DNA from: Nissolia schottii
Taxonomy: Eukaryota; Streptophyta; Magnoliopsida; Fabales; Fabaceae
Direction: 5' to 3'
Length of the DNA: 64,000 bases
Assembly (NCBI GenBank): GCA_003254905.1
Contig: QANU01011901.1
Span: forward strand, 1,336,039-1,400,038
Positions 11,256 through 24,308 of the stretch are shown piece by piece (positions within the stretch are counted from its first letter, which is position 1; the number at the start of each line of letters is the position of its first letter). A program made the position numbers and the translations under genes. The notes under the pieces are model-generated. The model was not told where the DNA came from. It saw only the letters and a program-made list of their open reading frames with translations, and searched no databases.

Positions 11256-13832
11256 ATGGAGGAGCATGGCCAACTGAAGCGTGCCGTGATTGATTCCTCT
11301 GCTGGTGCAATTTCTGGTGGAATATCAAGGACAGTTACCTCACCCCTTGATGTTATTAAGATTAGATTCCAAGTATGTGTTTGTTTTTTGGTCTGCTTTT
11401 CTGCATTGTTTGTTGTTGCCTGCTTCATTTTCAATTGATGTTTGTTATTCACATTCAATTGACAATGACAGGTTCAACTAGAGCCCACATCTTCATGGGC
11501 TTTGCTACGCAAGGATTTGGCTGTACCATCTAAGTATACTGGCATGCTTCAAGCAAGCAAAGATATTTTTAGAGAAGAAGGCATACAGGTACGATAACCT
11601 ACAGATTTTCTGCCATTTTAGGTGTATCATGTTGCCTTTTCAAGTTCTCAGCCCTTTTTTCTATGATATATTTAAAGGGCTTTTGGCGGGGAAACGTACC
11701 GGCTTTGCTCATGGTTATGCCTTATACAGCCATACAGTTTACAGTTTTGCACAAGTTGAAGACTTTTGCCTCTGGTTCTTCCAAGTCAGGTATTCTATTT
11801 TGTTATTCAGTGTCTCAACACATTGGCTTCATTAGCAAATTGTTTCTTTGAAGTCTTAGGTTGTTTTTTTATCACATCATTGTCACTTATGCAACTTTTA
11901 CATTCATGCTACATAAGCTCTCTGAGTTCATTCCTATATCTTGCTAAATTTGATTTAACTAATGTATTTTGCGTAAGGCTTTGTTGAGTGGAAGGATATT
12001 GTCAGTTAATGGTTGAATATATTGAAGCCAAAATCTGTACTCGTGCACACAACACACTTTACAGATATAACTACGTTCCAGGAAATTATCCTATATCTTA
12101 TCCAATTCTAGGTTTATGCTGTTCATTGGTTGATTTTTGTTGCTGCAGAGGATCATAGTAGTTTGAGCCCTTATCTATCCTATGTCAGTGGGGCATTAGC
12201 CGGGTGTGCAGCTACAGTAGGGTCGTATCCATTTGATCTTCTTCGAACCATATTAGCTTCTCAGGGAGAGCCAAAGGTATAAAAATCAAGGTTATAACTG
12301 ATAAGGAAATTATAAAGTAAATTTGTGTAATGTTTGGTGTTTTGAAGGCCAGTGAAGCAAATAATGGTCTGCTTTTTTAGCATCCTCCTCCAGCCCATAT
12401 ACTTCCTTTACCATCATGTGCTTCAAATTTTTATGTTGACATCATTCTTTTGTGTTTGTTTCTTTTTGCCTGCTGCAAGGGGGCAAGGATGCTCCTTGTA
12501 TAACTTGTGCTATTGCCAATAAAATTTGTCATATCAAATAATGTCCTGTTGAGTTGTGTTGGCCAAAGCCTTCATTAGTAAATTCACAAACTCCTCATTT
12601 GTGAATTTTGCTTTTGTTGACTTGAATATGCTGTTTATGCTCTTCTATTTTGCTTTGTTTGGAAATACTGATCTCTGATGTTGTCAAGCTGTCGTCCTTT
12701 TGAAGTTATTTTATGCAATAACAATTCTCAAATATCTTGCCAAACAAGTAGGTTTATCCCAACATGAGGTCAGCATTCGTTGATATCGTCCAGACTCGTG
12801 GATTCCAAGGCTTGTACTATGGATTGTCACCAACACTAGTTGAGATTATACCTTATGCAGGTCTACAATTTGGAACATATGATACATTTAAGCGTTGGGC
12901 CATGGTAAATTTCAGTCTTTGTATTTAACTTTTCATACTTGACAAAATTATGCCCTGCATGCATTGGATGTGGTTATTTGTTCACTGTGAAACTATAGTA
13001 TGGGACTTTGTAGATTGTCTTAGGTTCTGCAGGACTGGTTCTTCTGGCTTATCTGTTCACTGTAAAACTATAGTATGGGAGTTTGTTCTTCACACAATTA
13101 ATTTGCTATCACTTTTTAGTTGTAACCTTGTATTTGTATGAACAACGGAGTTGGATTCCTTTATACACAGCTGATGAAAGTTTTGGTTCAGTTTCACTTT
13201 ACAGTAAGCAATTCTTTGAGACCTGTCTATTTATTATGCACTGTATGTCAAATTGTAGGCTTGGAACCATAGTAGATATTCGAACACTAATGCAGAAGAC
13301 AAACCCTCTAGCTTTCAACTTTTCATTTGTGGGGTGGCGGCTGGAACGTGTGCCAAACTTGTCTGTCATCCCCTTGATGTGGTCAAGAAAAGATTTCAGG
13401 TAAAACCTCTCCCCATTTTAAGTATTAATTCTTTGGTCTGAAGTATAAATTTAAGAGTCCATGGTCTAGACAGCCCTGCCCTCACCCTCTTCTTTGTCAT
13501 TCTGAAACATGTAAAGGACATTGAATAGAACTGAACGTTTTGTTATTGTATTCATACATCAATGTTAACTATGGATCTTTTAACTATGGATCTTCTTTCT
13601 TTGTTTTCTACAGATTGAAGGGCTTCAGAGGCATCCAAGATATGGAGCACGAGTTGAGCATCGTGCATATCAGAATATGTTGGATGCCATGAAAAGGATA
13701 TTGCTATTGGAGGGTTGGGCTGGTCTATACAAGGGGATAGTCCCATCAACTGTTAAAGCTGCACCAGCCGCTGCTGTAACATTTGTTGCATATGAATTGG
13801 CAGCAGATTGGCTTGAGTCCATTTCCACTTGA
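11256..13832 (+). CDS. Mitochondrial thiamine pyrophosphate carrier (mitochondrial carrier family)
   Basis: Seven coding exons with GT-AG introns: 11256-11372, 11472-11588, 11678-11789, 12149-12276, 12752-12904, 13259-13399 and 13614-13832, giving 328 residues. The three carrier signatures are [10 protein letters not shown] (from residue 30), [10 protein letters not shown] (from 143) and [10 protein letters not shown] (from 247). Glycine-rich second signatures such as [20 protein letters not shown] and [10 protein letters not shown] follow each. The match is to the plant TPP carrier group (about 330-340 residues), which imports thiamine pyrophosphate across the inner mitochondrial membrane; closely related carriers are the alternative. 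The ATG is the first in frame and gives [20 protein letters not shown], the start of the first transmembrane helix. Confidence 0.88.
12974..13090. repeat. Short direct repeat within carrier intron 5
   Basis: Two similar copies of a roughly 38-bp sequence containing AACTATAGTATGGGA lie about 75 bp apart in the intron between exons 5 and 6. It is a local intronic duplication with no evident role. Confidence 0.6.
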
Positions 13833-13900
13833 TTTTTCACACCTTCTGTGTGTTTATTTATCTCATTCTTTTTGAAAATATATAATTGGTTCCCTCGTAG

Positions 13901-14351
13901 GATAGGAAGAAAGCACGAGGGGTATGCTAATTTTTGTTTTGATTATAGCGGTTGATAAGATAAGAACTAGCATTCATCAAACACGTTTTACGTTTTTCCT
14001 TTTCAGAAACTGAATGATGTAGCTTTGACCCGGTCAGGTGGTAGTTCTTGATGCTAACGTTATCTTGAGTTGCAAATGTAAATTTCCGAAATGGTGCAAA
14101 AGCCCAATTTCTGTTTACCATGCAGATCATTTGGCATGCTTGTATTGCACAAAATAGCCTCTTTCAGATTGGTGGCTTTTATTTTTCTGTAGCTGTTGCA
14201 AGAATGGGAGAAATATAGGAACAGCCACACCCAACAGATTGAGTTCATTTCGAAAGCTTTAAGATTTGAAATTTTTAACTTGAATGTGAAAGTAGTTTCT
14301 CCCTTTTTGTTTGAAACAGAATTGACTCCTAATGAGATATGGTCCTCAGAG
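13901..14351. other. Intergenic, 3' flank of the carrier gene
   Basis: No coding signal recognised. Confidence 0.5.
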
Positions 14352-14494
14352 ACTTGAACTCTGGAATCTATCTTTGCTTTTACAAACAACAAAGATGCAT
14401 TCTCCCAAGGGTTAAAAAAATAACTTGAACTCTGGAATCTATCTTTTGCTTTTACAAACAACAAAGATGCATTCTCCCAAGGTTTAAAAAAATA
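14352..14494. repeat. 71-bp tandem duplication
   Basis: Two nearly identical adjacent units (14352-14422 and 14423-14494), each beginning ACTTGAACTCTGGAATC and ending in an A-rich tract. They differ by one or two bases, so the duplication is fairly recent. The open frame that crosses it is not family-like. Confidence 0.9.
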
Positions 14495-14880
14495 GTAGAT
14501 ATATAATAAATAAGCTGATGCTAAGCAATGCTAATTATCCTTACCGTTGGAGCCAAACTAAATATTTCACCACATTCTTTAGGTACGTAATTCTCCTATA
14601 AGAAATTACAATACAAATACAGTAGCTTACAAAGTAAAATAGCTCATGGTACTCCTGTGTAGAACCTTGAATGAAAAAATGCTGCCATTATAACTTAGAA
14701 GCATCAAGCATTGAAGAAAGGAAAAAGATCCTCATTGTTGGTTACAGACAACCAAACTCTTATTGGAACTCCAACTTCCTCTCTCCAGTGGAGGCAGAAC
14801 TTTGTATACTCTTCAAATCTATTTAAAACACTCTTTCGTGAGACAGAAAACTGTTAGCAATGCTCATAAAGCAAACTAAA

Positions 14881-15977
14881 TTATCTCGATGACCTGTTGT
14901 TCTTATCTTGGTTGCTACCTTCTGGAGGCAGTGACAAGAACTGCACAATCCTCTGAATCTGGACAGCATCAAGCCGGAAATTTTCAGCAATCTTATGGAC
15001 ATCCATTGGCCCTTTGTGATCTTCAGCCTTGCCTTCATGCAAGAGGAAGACATGGCGCAACTGTGCCACGTTCAAAGTGCCACTCTGAACAGGCCTTTCC
15101 TCGTACCTGCCAGAATCCGGTTTTGTATTTCGCAACTTCGGCATTGGCCTATTATATTTTTCTACCACAGATGCCTGTAACAACATTATTAAACTGAAGG
15201 GTAAGATGATATATTTGTCTCAGTAAAATGATCATGAGCATGAACAAGCAGTGCTTATTGCTTAGACCATTCAAGCTGTGTCAAATTGTCAATCATTATC
15301 AAAGTACATCATTCTGCATACTTTGTTAAAGTGCCTACCTAGCAAACATCTCTCAAACTTGTTAGGGTTCCAATTACACCATGTTAATCCCATGACTAAA
15401 TAAATAAGGAACCACATTATTGATGATGAAACAGTGCAACATAAGAAATTGAGTTTGAGCAGAAACTGACCTCACCCATCTCAGATTTTCCCCCAGGCTT
15501 TGAAGTAATTCTACCAATCATTTGACCAAGCATGGCATCATATTCTGGATCTCTTTCTTCCAGGACGTTGTCAAAGTTAACTCTAGTGTCATCATCTTAA
15601 GCCAACAAAAAAAGAAAAAAGAAAAAAGAAAAAAAGGCATCAATGCCATCAAACCGCAGCAACACCATGAATGAATCACAAATTCAGAGTCCAAAAATCC
15701 CAAACATAAAATAAAACAGATTCTGTTGGGTACCCAGTAACTTATTTGGTTTTCTTAGTAAGAAACGAAGCGAAAGGAGCTAAATTTTTCGGAACCAAAA
15801 GCCTTGGATTAACTTACTGGCGTTTAGTGTGCCCTGTTCTTTTGCGGCTGTCTTCGAGATATCTACCTTGGGCGGCGGCGATCGATCTACGGCCCTATTC
15901 GGTTTGGAGAACGGTGTCGCATCGACCTCGGAGGAAGCTCGGATTCTTCCAGATGCTCGACGAAATGCCTGACCCAT
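14881..15977 (-). CDS. NDUFAF4-like complex I assembly factor
   Basis: Three coding exons on the minus strand: 15818-15977, 15471-15595 and 14881-15174, giving 192 residues. The protein starts MGQAFRRASGRIR, a basic N-terminus. A mid-section contains RDPEYDAMLGQMIGRI. The C-terminal half reads SGTLNVAQLRHVFLLHEGKA and then HKIAENFRLDAVQIQRIVQF. This pattern (a ten-residue helix, then an IAE.F.LD...I..IV.F block) resembles animal NDUFAF4, a mitochondrial assembly factor for NADH dehydrogenase, whose C-terminus has I..EY.L...D...L.KYF. The assignment is by motif layout and size, without an alignment. Splice sites (GTAAGT, GTCAGT donors and AG acceptors) keep frame throughout. No functional residues are known to me. 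Confidence 0.6.
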
Positions 15978-16039
15978 CTCGCTCTCTCACCGTCACGTTC
16001 CCAAGGATTCACTCATTTGACGAACGTCGTTTATGGTGA

Positions 16040-16897
16040 GAAATGAATATGTATAAACAATTCTTTGTGCTTTGCTCGTTCTCAAAATAAGCTTTTTATA
16101 CTAGGTTTTAACTTTTTTTTATATGTTGTAAGATGAGAATGTAACTCATTTAATTTATCTTTTTAACATAAAATTAAGAGAAATGTCACTTAAATTATTA
16201 GTTTTTGACCAAGTATTATTTATATAGTTTAACAAATAATAAATTATTATAAAACTTAGTTTTTTAGATATTTTATGAATTTAACTATTCATATTTTGTT
16301 TTAGTTTTGCCTTGTTAATTTTTATGTAACGTCAATTAATTTGGATAATTGAAATTATAAAAATATAGATTGTTTTATGCAAAATTTATATAGTAAGGAA
16401 TTTTAAAGCGAAGTTATATGCCATGTGGCTAGTTCAAGTCTAAGTCACGTATGGCTCCATTGTAGAATGACCATAAAGGAAAGGAGATGTTATTTTCACA
16501 TAACCTAACTAGCTCAAAATATTTGGTGGAATTCAATTAATCCACAACTACATTTGGGTGCCACGTAATTTATTATGTTGTGACAGAAAGTTAGTTAGAA
16601 AATGGGAATGTTGAAGAAGTATAAATTCTAATGAGTTCCAAAATCACTAAGGATGTATAAGTAATTTTCTTTTAAAAAAATTCAATATAATTGAAAACTT
16701 AAAAATCTTAACTTTTTAATAAAAAAATTTTACTTATATTTTCTTAACTAGTGTCTTAAATATACTTTTTCTTAATAAAAAAATCAAAAATAAGAAAGTA
16801 CTGTGTAAAAGTATTGAAGCTCGAAGAATTTATTATAATAAAATTGAGCTTAAGACTTTATTTGTATTTCTTTATAATAGTTTAAGAATAATTAAAG
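16040..16897. other. AT-rich intergenic region
   Basis: Upstream of the NDUFAF4-like gene. No gene or element recognised. Confidence 0.5.
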
Positions 16898-16996
16898 TCA
16901 ATAGGATTGGTCTAGTAGAGAAGGGTTTAAATAATATACATGACGTCCGAGGTTCAAATCTTATTGAAGGTAAATTTTGAAAAAAAGAAAAAAGAG
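16898..16996 (+). mobile_element. tRNA-derived SINE remnant (Au-like)
   Basis: A polymerase III A-box-like block TTGGTCTAGTAGAGAAGG (16907-16924) is followed about 30 bp later by a B-box-like GAGGTTCAAATCTTATTG, then an A-rich tail. The spacing and sequence resemble plant Au-type SINEs. It is closely similar to the better-preserved minus-strand SINE at 58801-58910. No clear target-site duplication. Confidence 0.5.
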
Positions 16997-18228
16997 TAAC
17001 TAAAAAAAGTGATTTTGGAGTATGTAATAAAAATCAATTCAGTAACATATTTATTCGATTTATAATTGATAATAGTATAATGAGTTTCTTCATTTCTTCG
17101 TAAGGTTTGAACTTAAGATTTTATTATTGTATTTTATCTAACGAGTAGAACTATATTTTTTGAGACAAAAGTTTGAATGTTGCAAGGTGTAAAACAAGAA
17201 GGGCGTAAGGTGATGTTACACAGATACTCATACATTCATACATTGAAATATACACTAACATTCCCTAAAGCTAATATTACCCTCAATATCCTTGTGCTTT
17301 GTGAAATGTGACACCAAATACTCCTTTAGACGTTACAAACTTACAAAGAGTATCGTTGCAGGGTGTTAATGTAAATACGATAAATTAAAAAGTATGCACC
17401 AGTGAAGCCCTTGTCAAACGCGGAGATGAAGGTTGAAATTCCAAAGCAAAGGCTAACATCTAAATGGGTTGGATAAGAGAATCGCATAAGCAAAAGAAAA
17501 CAATTTTGCACAAGAGCCGTTTTGTCAAATAAGACAGTAAACAAGTTCAAGTCCTTAAATGATTGGGAGCGGTACTTCCTTCCTCTTCATCAAACAAAAA
17601 CCGATAAACGTTAGAAAAGATCAACAAACGAAGCTAGTTGAAATTGGAAGCAAAAAGGCCAAGGCAAGTTTACCAAAACAACCACCAACTAGTTGTGAAT
17701 GAAAATCACTTGATATATGCATGTATAATGAATATTTTGAGTCATCATCTCAGGAGGACACACCCATACGGGAAAAGCCTAAGGTTACTCTTCTGTTTTC
17801 CATTTTACTCTGTCGTCGTTTGACTGAAATCGACCAAGTTAAGCACGTTATTGTGATGACAGAAAAAGAAAAGCAAACTAGAGTCATAATGTGCATTGAG
17901 TTGCTGTGTGTATTCTATTCATAACTGGGCAGAAGCATCGACAAATCACTTGAAACTGGGAACAAAGTATAAAACCTCAACTACTTCAGAAGGCTTGAAA
18001 GCTTTCTCAGATACTGTTGAGTCTGAGAAGACCAGAGGGATTCTCTCTATCTCCAGATTTTCAAGTAACCGGTACACTCCCCATGGGAAGACATTACAGC
18101 TTTAGGCTATAAAGCATAACTTCGAAGTTTGTTTCCCACGAAATCAGAAACAAGTAATCAAACATTCAGGGCATAGAAGTATCATCCCCATCCTGAGTCC
18201 AGAAAGGGACTTGAAAACTTGCTTCCTT
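16997..18228. other. Intergenic, nothing recognised
   Basis: Several 60-70-codon open frames on both strands show no known motif and no coherent splice pattern. The last few hundred bases probably hold the 3' UTR of the minus-strand ELM2/SANT gene. Confidence 0.45.
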
Positions 18229-21200
18229 TTATCCTTCACTAGACCTGAATCCTGTACATAACACATTACTGTCACTGCTACCATTATCATTACCATTACC
18301 ATCAGAGACAGCATTTGCTTTCTCGTCTTTTCCAAAACCGGCAGCCCCGCCACTGCTAGACCCTGTCACTTTGCGACATGCACGCCGGGAAGGTCTTGAT
18401 ATTGAACTGTCTTGGTGATAATCCCGACTTCTTCGCTTCTCCTTTCTGTCTAGATATCCAAAGGCAAAAGCTTCCAGCACTCTTGTTGTTGGGGGCCTGT
18501 TTCTCATGCTCTGCCGCCTGGTGTGCATGTCAGGCTGATGCTCAGACTGATCATCAGGTTTGAAGATCGTTCCTACGCTGAGCTCATCCGGTTCCTTGGT
18601 TGTCTTATTCTGCTGTATGTCAGTCACTTCATTCTCAAAAGGTTCATCACCTTCAACTTCAGGTTCAACAGGTAAGTTAAGGTCAATCAGAGCCCGCGGC
18701 TTGGGTTTCCCAGGTTGATCCCTTGTGCCTGAAGAGCTAGTTGCAGGAACAACTACTGTGCTGATGATTGAGCTGGAATTTGACATCGGACCTGCTAATG
18801 TCTCACTCTCCTGGGTTGGAAAACCTGATAACAAGTTATTCTCCTGATGAGGAATTTTCAGTGAAGGAACATTCTCACAAAACCTTGACTCGTAAGCATG
18901 GTCACCGACATTCTCCTGTTTTACTGCAGGAGCCACGAAGAAGTTAACAGTTACATTCTCTCTTCTAGATATCGAACTATCAGGACAGAACCTGGCCTCT
19001 TGTTTTACTCTGGGAACCATAAACATGTTAGCACTGTCGATATTTTTCTTTGCACGACTACAGGCAGATAATCTCCTCCGTCTTTTTGTAACGGGGACTA
19101 AATCAATTTTGCTATCAGATACCAATCTCTGGAGTGATTGGCTCTTCATACCATCTCTTCTCAGTGTGTTACTCAAGAAGTCTGTCTTCTGGTCCTTGGA
19201 GGAAGCAGATGGACCAGAAGAACCAATGCTGCTTATTGGAAGCTCCTCTTTTGAAGGATTGCTTTCTAAACCATTCAAGTCTGAAGAAACTCCCCTGCCA
19301 GCCTTCCTCCCATCAAAGCCCATGGTATTGACCGACTCGGATTCGTTTGTTTTCTCATCTGAAGTATCCGAATCATCCGAATCACTTTCAACAGTAGAAG
19401 TTCTTAAAAGTTCAAATGGCAAGCTTCTCAGTTCTCTAACCCTCTTCATCTTTTCACTAGCCAAACTTGTGTCCACAACAGTAAACTTCATTACATTTGT
19501 ACTGCGATTTGGAGGTTTTACCTTGAGATAGCAATGGCGAGGCTGATGAGGAGAATTTTCCTGCTCCAATTTTGTCTGTTCATTCCACCCGTCTCCTTCC
19601 TTGCCAGTGCAACCATTATCTGCCACTGTCTCAAGCTCGATTAGCTCAGGATCAGAAGCAACTTTACCCAGGACATCGCTGACGGAATCAAAATAGTGGT
19701 TTCCCTTTACTAGTTTCCTCGAAAACTTTTTGACACCAGGGACAAGGAAGACGAGAGTATTCTTAGAAGAAACAGCGTAATTATAACTACCTGGCTGCTC
19801 GGAGTGCCATCCTCTAGCAAGTAAACGAGGCCAAACAGCTTCCCAAAAGAGATCACTTGTTCGAGCTTTACTTAACCTGAAATCACCTGTTAGAAAGCTT
19901 ATTATTTCTGCAGATGTAAGCATTGAACATGCTTTGCCAACTGGTATTTCTGGGCGACCGGTAAGTGCCTGGGTGGACTTCATAGAATCTACAGCAAGAC
20001 CTGTAAGATCATCTTTTCCCTTACCAACTCCTACTGCCTCAACAAGAGCTTTGAGCCCAACTAAGGTCTTCAAAGTTAAAACATAATCTTCTAGAAGTAT
20101 TTTCCCCTCTACAAATGTCTTGGACACCTACCAAGTAAGTGAATTTAATATAAATAAAGCATTCCTAGTAAATAACAAGTATATTGAAAGATGAATCAAT
20201 AGGCAGCAGACTAGCTAAGATGGTTTTGATCTGCATAAAGACTGAGTTCCATGATTGTTACACAAAAATTTTCAATTACCATGGAGAAACAAAACTCAAG
20301 TAGCTAAATTAACTTGAATACTCCTTAATTGATCGCATTCTTTTGACAGAAATAATGGTTTTGAAACTCAGCTCCACCCTCAACCAAAAGTCATTTTTAC
20401 TTTCAGAAGTAATGTTTATTCAAGAATCAACAGCGAACACCCATTAAGTTTTAACATTTTAAAAAGTTTTGCCCAGTCAATTCTGGGGAATGAATGATTG
20501 ACAGATCTCATACCTTACAGCGAAGCAATAATGAGATTAAAAATGCATAAACTTTGAAAGAATTTACTCAGTACCTCGAGTAATTTTTTGTGGAATTCTT
20601 CTGAGACATTGGGTTGTAGACGAGACAAAAGCTCCTGTTGCCTTGGCCCTGTGAAGATTTTTTGCCCAAAAATGCATTTTCTGCTTCTCATTTTCCGACA
20701 TCCAGACCATCTTCGATATCTGTCAGACTTGTAAAATTTCCCATAATAGAATGACAGTATATCCCCCATGTTCTTGTTGCCAACAAATCTTTTCACTTGA
20801 ACAAGGTTCTTCCCAAATATGTACAATCCAAGGATGAAACTGCCCTCTTCAGTTTCATTCCAGGCATCACTCGCAGATCCAGGAACGAGAAAATGATATT
20901 TGTCTCTGTGCTTCTCATGCATCCCAATCTGTGTCTCCTGCTTCACATTGGAATTCCCCAATCCTCCCAATCCCATTCTATTGACCAATGTGGTGCCAAT
21001 AGGATTCTGCTTACCATAGTTCAGACCATTCAGGATCCCTTTGATGCATTCTACTTTTGAAGATTCAATTTTGTTGGCAAGTCCAGTTGACTTGCATGCA
21101 TTTCTCAGCTGATCAAGATTATTGTTCTCTGCCTCATCCTTAAGCCAAATTAATGGGATGGGTAATCCTACTCGAAACAAATGGAGAGCACTCGTTGTGG

Positions 21201-22179
21201 TCTCTGCCTCATTCGAGTTCTTTTGCAACCAGGAACTGTAGTCAGATTCTGAGATCAAGGGTGGAATCTCAACCTGGAACTCCTCACCCACCCGAAGAAA
21301 TGCCTCCGGTTCACCGAATACATCATAGCCATCAGAAAATTCAGAAGAAAGTGATTGTTCATCTATACAATTCACAAGTTTATCAACTCGTACTGTATCC
21401 ACCTGCCACAAAATTTGAACACAAATCCTACAAAGATATGATCTTTATTTTTTTTAAAAATTAGCCAAAATAAAGCTTACTCGCAGAATTATATAATCCC
21501 AAATTAAACACCAGCATTTAGGAATAAAACTCCAACAAACTGAGCTCAAGCAGATTCTCCAAGTTCATACCAACCAAACCCACTCTACTCCCTCACAATA
21601 ACAAACTTCATCATATTAAAAAAAATATATCATAATAACGAACTGAGGTAATTTTGTTTATGCAACACAAAGGCGAGTGAAGCAGCAGCAGCTGGAAATT
21701 CAGAACAAAATCAACGAACCAGATCCATTTCATGAACCAAGATACGAAAAACGTCGAAAGACGAAGACTTTACACAAATGCATGACAACCCATCAAGCAC
21801 ATTACTCGCTAACACCGAAAGCATCACAATCTCTACGAGACCAGCAACATCAAAGCTGAAACAGGGCTCGAACAACAGAACAAGAAGAAGAAGAACCAAT
21901 AGAATAAAAAAAATGCACGACACAACGAATATATATATTAGAAAAAAGAAAGAGAAAATACAAGGACCAAGAAAGAGACAAGCACAGCACCGGTTTCCCA
22001 GTAAGAAATCGAATATGATCCAAGAAAATTCCCAGTTATTTTCTACGATAACACATCAGCAAGTACATTAAAAAAAAACCGTACAGCAAACAAAGCACAA
22101 CATACAGAGAGAGGGATTAGTTACATACCTCCATGGAAGAAGAAGAAGGAGAAGAAGAAGAACCGGGTGAGACCCACAT
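18229..22179 (-). CDS. ELM2/SANT-domain nuclear protein with EAR-like LNLP motif
   Basis: Three coding exons: 22129-22179 (or from the in-frame ATG at 22134), 20575-21402 and 18229-20127, giving about 925 (or 910) residues. Near the N-terminus RVGEEFQVEIPPLI is the start of an ELM2-type region. A SANT/Myb-like domain follows around residues 195-250 (SDAWNETEEGSFILGLYIFG, then GDILSFYYGKFYKSDRYRRW). The long C-terminal part is acidic and serine-rich, with basic clusters such as TKRRRRL and KEKRRSR (possible nuclear signals). LIDLNLPVEPE near residue 755 resembles an EAR repression motif. ELM2-SANT pairs are typical of histone-deacetylase corepressors; plant members of this group are poorly characterised. 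A repressive chromatin role is inferred. The longer start adds a serine-rich MWVSPGSSSS stretch. Confidence 0.85.
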
Positions 22180-22191
22180 GAAGAAGCGAAG

Positions 22192-22333
22192 CTGCAACAA
22201 AAATGGGTCGTGGTGGTTACACGCCGATTGGCAAGTAGCGGATTGGAAATAAAGAAAACGTGAAGAAAGCTTCGTTTTTTAGGAAGAAAAAAAATGAAAA
22301 ACAAAAACAAAAAACCACACACACCAATCTATA

Positions 22334-22381
<48 letters not shown>

Positions 22382-22437
22382 CAAAGTTGTGCATACAAAA
22401 GTATATAGAGAGAGAGAGAGAGAGATAGTGGTGGTAC
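22192..22437 (-). other. Leader intron of the ELM2/SANT gene with AT microsatellite
   Basis: On the minus strand the leader exon ends GGCTGCAG before GTACCA (donor at 22437-22436), and the acceptor TTGTTGCAG ends at 22192. The leader exon would extend upstream from 22438 to roughly 22600. The intron contains a long AT dinucleotide run (about 22338-22376) and a GA run (about 22407-22427). The boundaries are read from splice consensus only. Confidence 0.5.
22338..22376. repeat. AT dinucleotide microsatellite
   Basis: About 19 AT units inside the proposed leader intron. Likely length-polymorphic between individuals. Confidence 0.9.
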
Positions 22438-24308
22438 CTGCAGCCTTTAAGGAAGAAGAGGTTTCATGGCTACGATTACGAAAGGTTGAATTGGAGATGA
22501 CTGTGTAAGCAAAAAATAAGAAGATGAAAAACAAAAACAAAAAAACAAAAAAGACCAAACCAAACTCTTTCTCTTCTTCTTCTATCGCTGATTGATATGT
22601 AGACACAACACACTATACAAGAGAGAGGGATGTGGGAAAAAAAACTAAATATATATATTAAAAAAAATGAAAATTTGTACGAGTTTTTTAGAGAGAGAAA
22701 GAAAGGGTTCTCGCTCGTCCGTTAAGAGTCAGGGGGAGCATGTCCACGCGCGACTTTGGAGCGTGAGGAGTACGGTGACACGTGGCAATGGAGATTCCAA
22801 TCATGCTACATAGCTAGTGAGAGGGAGGACGAGGAGATCCTACTGCGTGAAAATTTGCCTTTTGTTTTTGTGAGACTTTCTTTCCTTCGGTGTGTGTATC
22901 TTTACATTCATGTGTAGCTTATTTACTACTACCCTTTGATCGGCGTTGCCATTTGTAGCACTCACACACACACACCCATCAAGTTTTTCTCTCAAGTCTT
23001 GTAGCGTCTATTTTCATGTCAATTCATTACACAAAAATGTTATTTTCTAACACCATCCTGTTTGGTCTATCAGATACATCATGTTCAAATAACATGACCC
23101 TTGATTAAATGCGTATATATCATAAGAAAATGTTTATATATTTGTAACTTGATATGTATCTCCTCCCACAGTGAATTCACATATACCAGTGCACGGAGCA
23201 AAAAGAAAATTAATAGAAATTTTTTTATGTTAGTTTTGAATGTGACAATCTCATGTTATTTTAACATAATAGATGTGAACATTTTAGAGGAGCACTTGAA
23301 TGTCAAACTTTTTAATCTCACTAGAGTGTCAAAATATTTTCAATGTAATTCAAATATTCAAAATTCTCTAACTCATCTTATAAGTACACTTGTCAAAATT
23401 TAAAATTAAAATTAATGAAATGAATTAAAATTTTAATAGGTATATACTCATAATATGAATGGAGGATAAATTAAGTTTAAAAAAAATAAACTTCTTTAAA
23501 ATTTTATAACTTCTTTAAAATTTTATCATGTACATATCTCCATTGATAATTAAATTTTCTTAAAAAAGATAAAAATTTGAAAAGATAAAGAAAAATATAT
23601 TAATGATATAGATGTGTACATAATGTGACAAATGTCATGTGTAACTTGTAGACCAAATGATTCACTTAGTGTTATAAGAGGGAAAGAAACATGCAGTTTA
23701 AATAAGTAAAAAATATATACATTAGGATTACTTAATCACCGTAATACACATATTTTTAAAAATATGAAAACAAGAGTTATTTAATCAGATTTGTTTTTGT
23801 TTAAAGGAAATTAAATATTAGGAAATATAACTATTTTATTTATATTTTTTAAAATATTATATATCAAAACAAATTAAACTAAAAAATATTAAATTGTTGT
23901 TATAATGTATAAAATTTTAGACACTTTAGTTACTTTAAGAGAATTCGATTAATAAAAATGCATGTTCATAAAAAACATAGTTAATATAATAAACATATTT
24001 CAATACTTACCCATAATAATAATAATAACATACTCAAATACTATATGTCTATAAGTAATTCTCTGCCAAAAAAAAAATACTATGAGTAATTCAATCAACC
24101 AACTGGATCTTGCAATTTATCCTTTAATTATAAATTGTTTGATCTATCAATATGCCATTAAAATAATGAATATAGTTTTTTTTTAATGACCAACGGAAAT
24201 ATTTTAAATTCTTCAATTTTTTAAATATTATTCATCATGATAACCTTAATAGAAGACACCCTTAAAAACCCACCCTCCATGAGTTAATAATATATTGTAA
24301 ATTACATG

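Larger units (their letters stand above)
10930..13900 (+). other. Transcription unit of the TPP carrier, including a leader intron
   Basis: A probable non-coding first exon ends at 10992 (CTTGCAG before GTGCGT). The leader intron is 10993-11217 and ends TTGCAG, and the second exon begins the 5' leader of the coding exon. The transcript start and the 3' end are not visible. The leader intron holds an inverted pair of AACCCTA-type motifs (11089-11111). Confidence 0.55.

Noticed and set aside
17341-18105. Several 60-70-codon frames between the SINE and the ELM2/SANT gene
   Set aside because: No family resemblance and no consistent splicing between them.
19025-19531. A 168-codon plus-strand frame inside the ELM2/SANT gene
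   Set aside because: It is antisense to the last coding exon of that gene, and its composition mirrors the serine-rich tail.
22068-22606. Phenylalanine- and tyrosine-rich minus-strand frames
   Set aside because: They run over AT and CT repeats in the leader intron and leader exon, so they are not protein-like.
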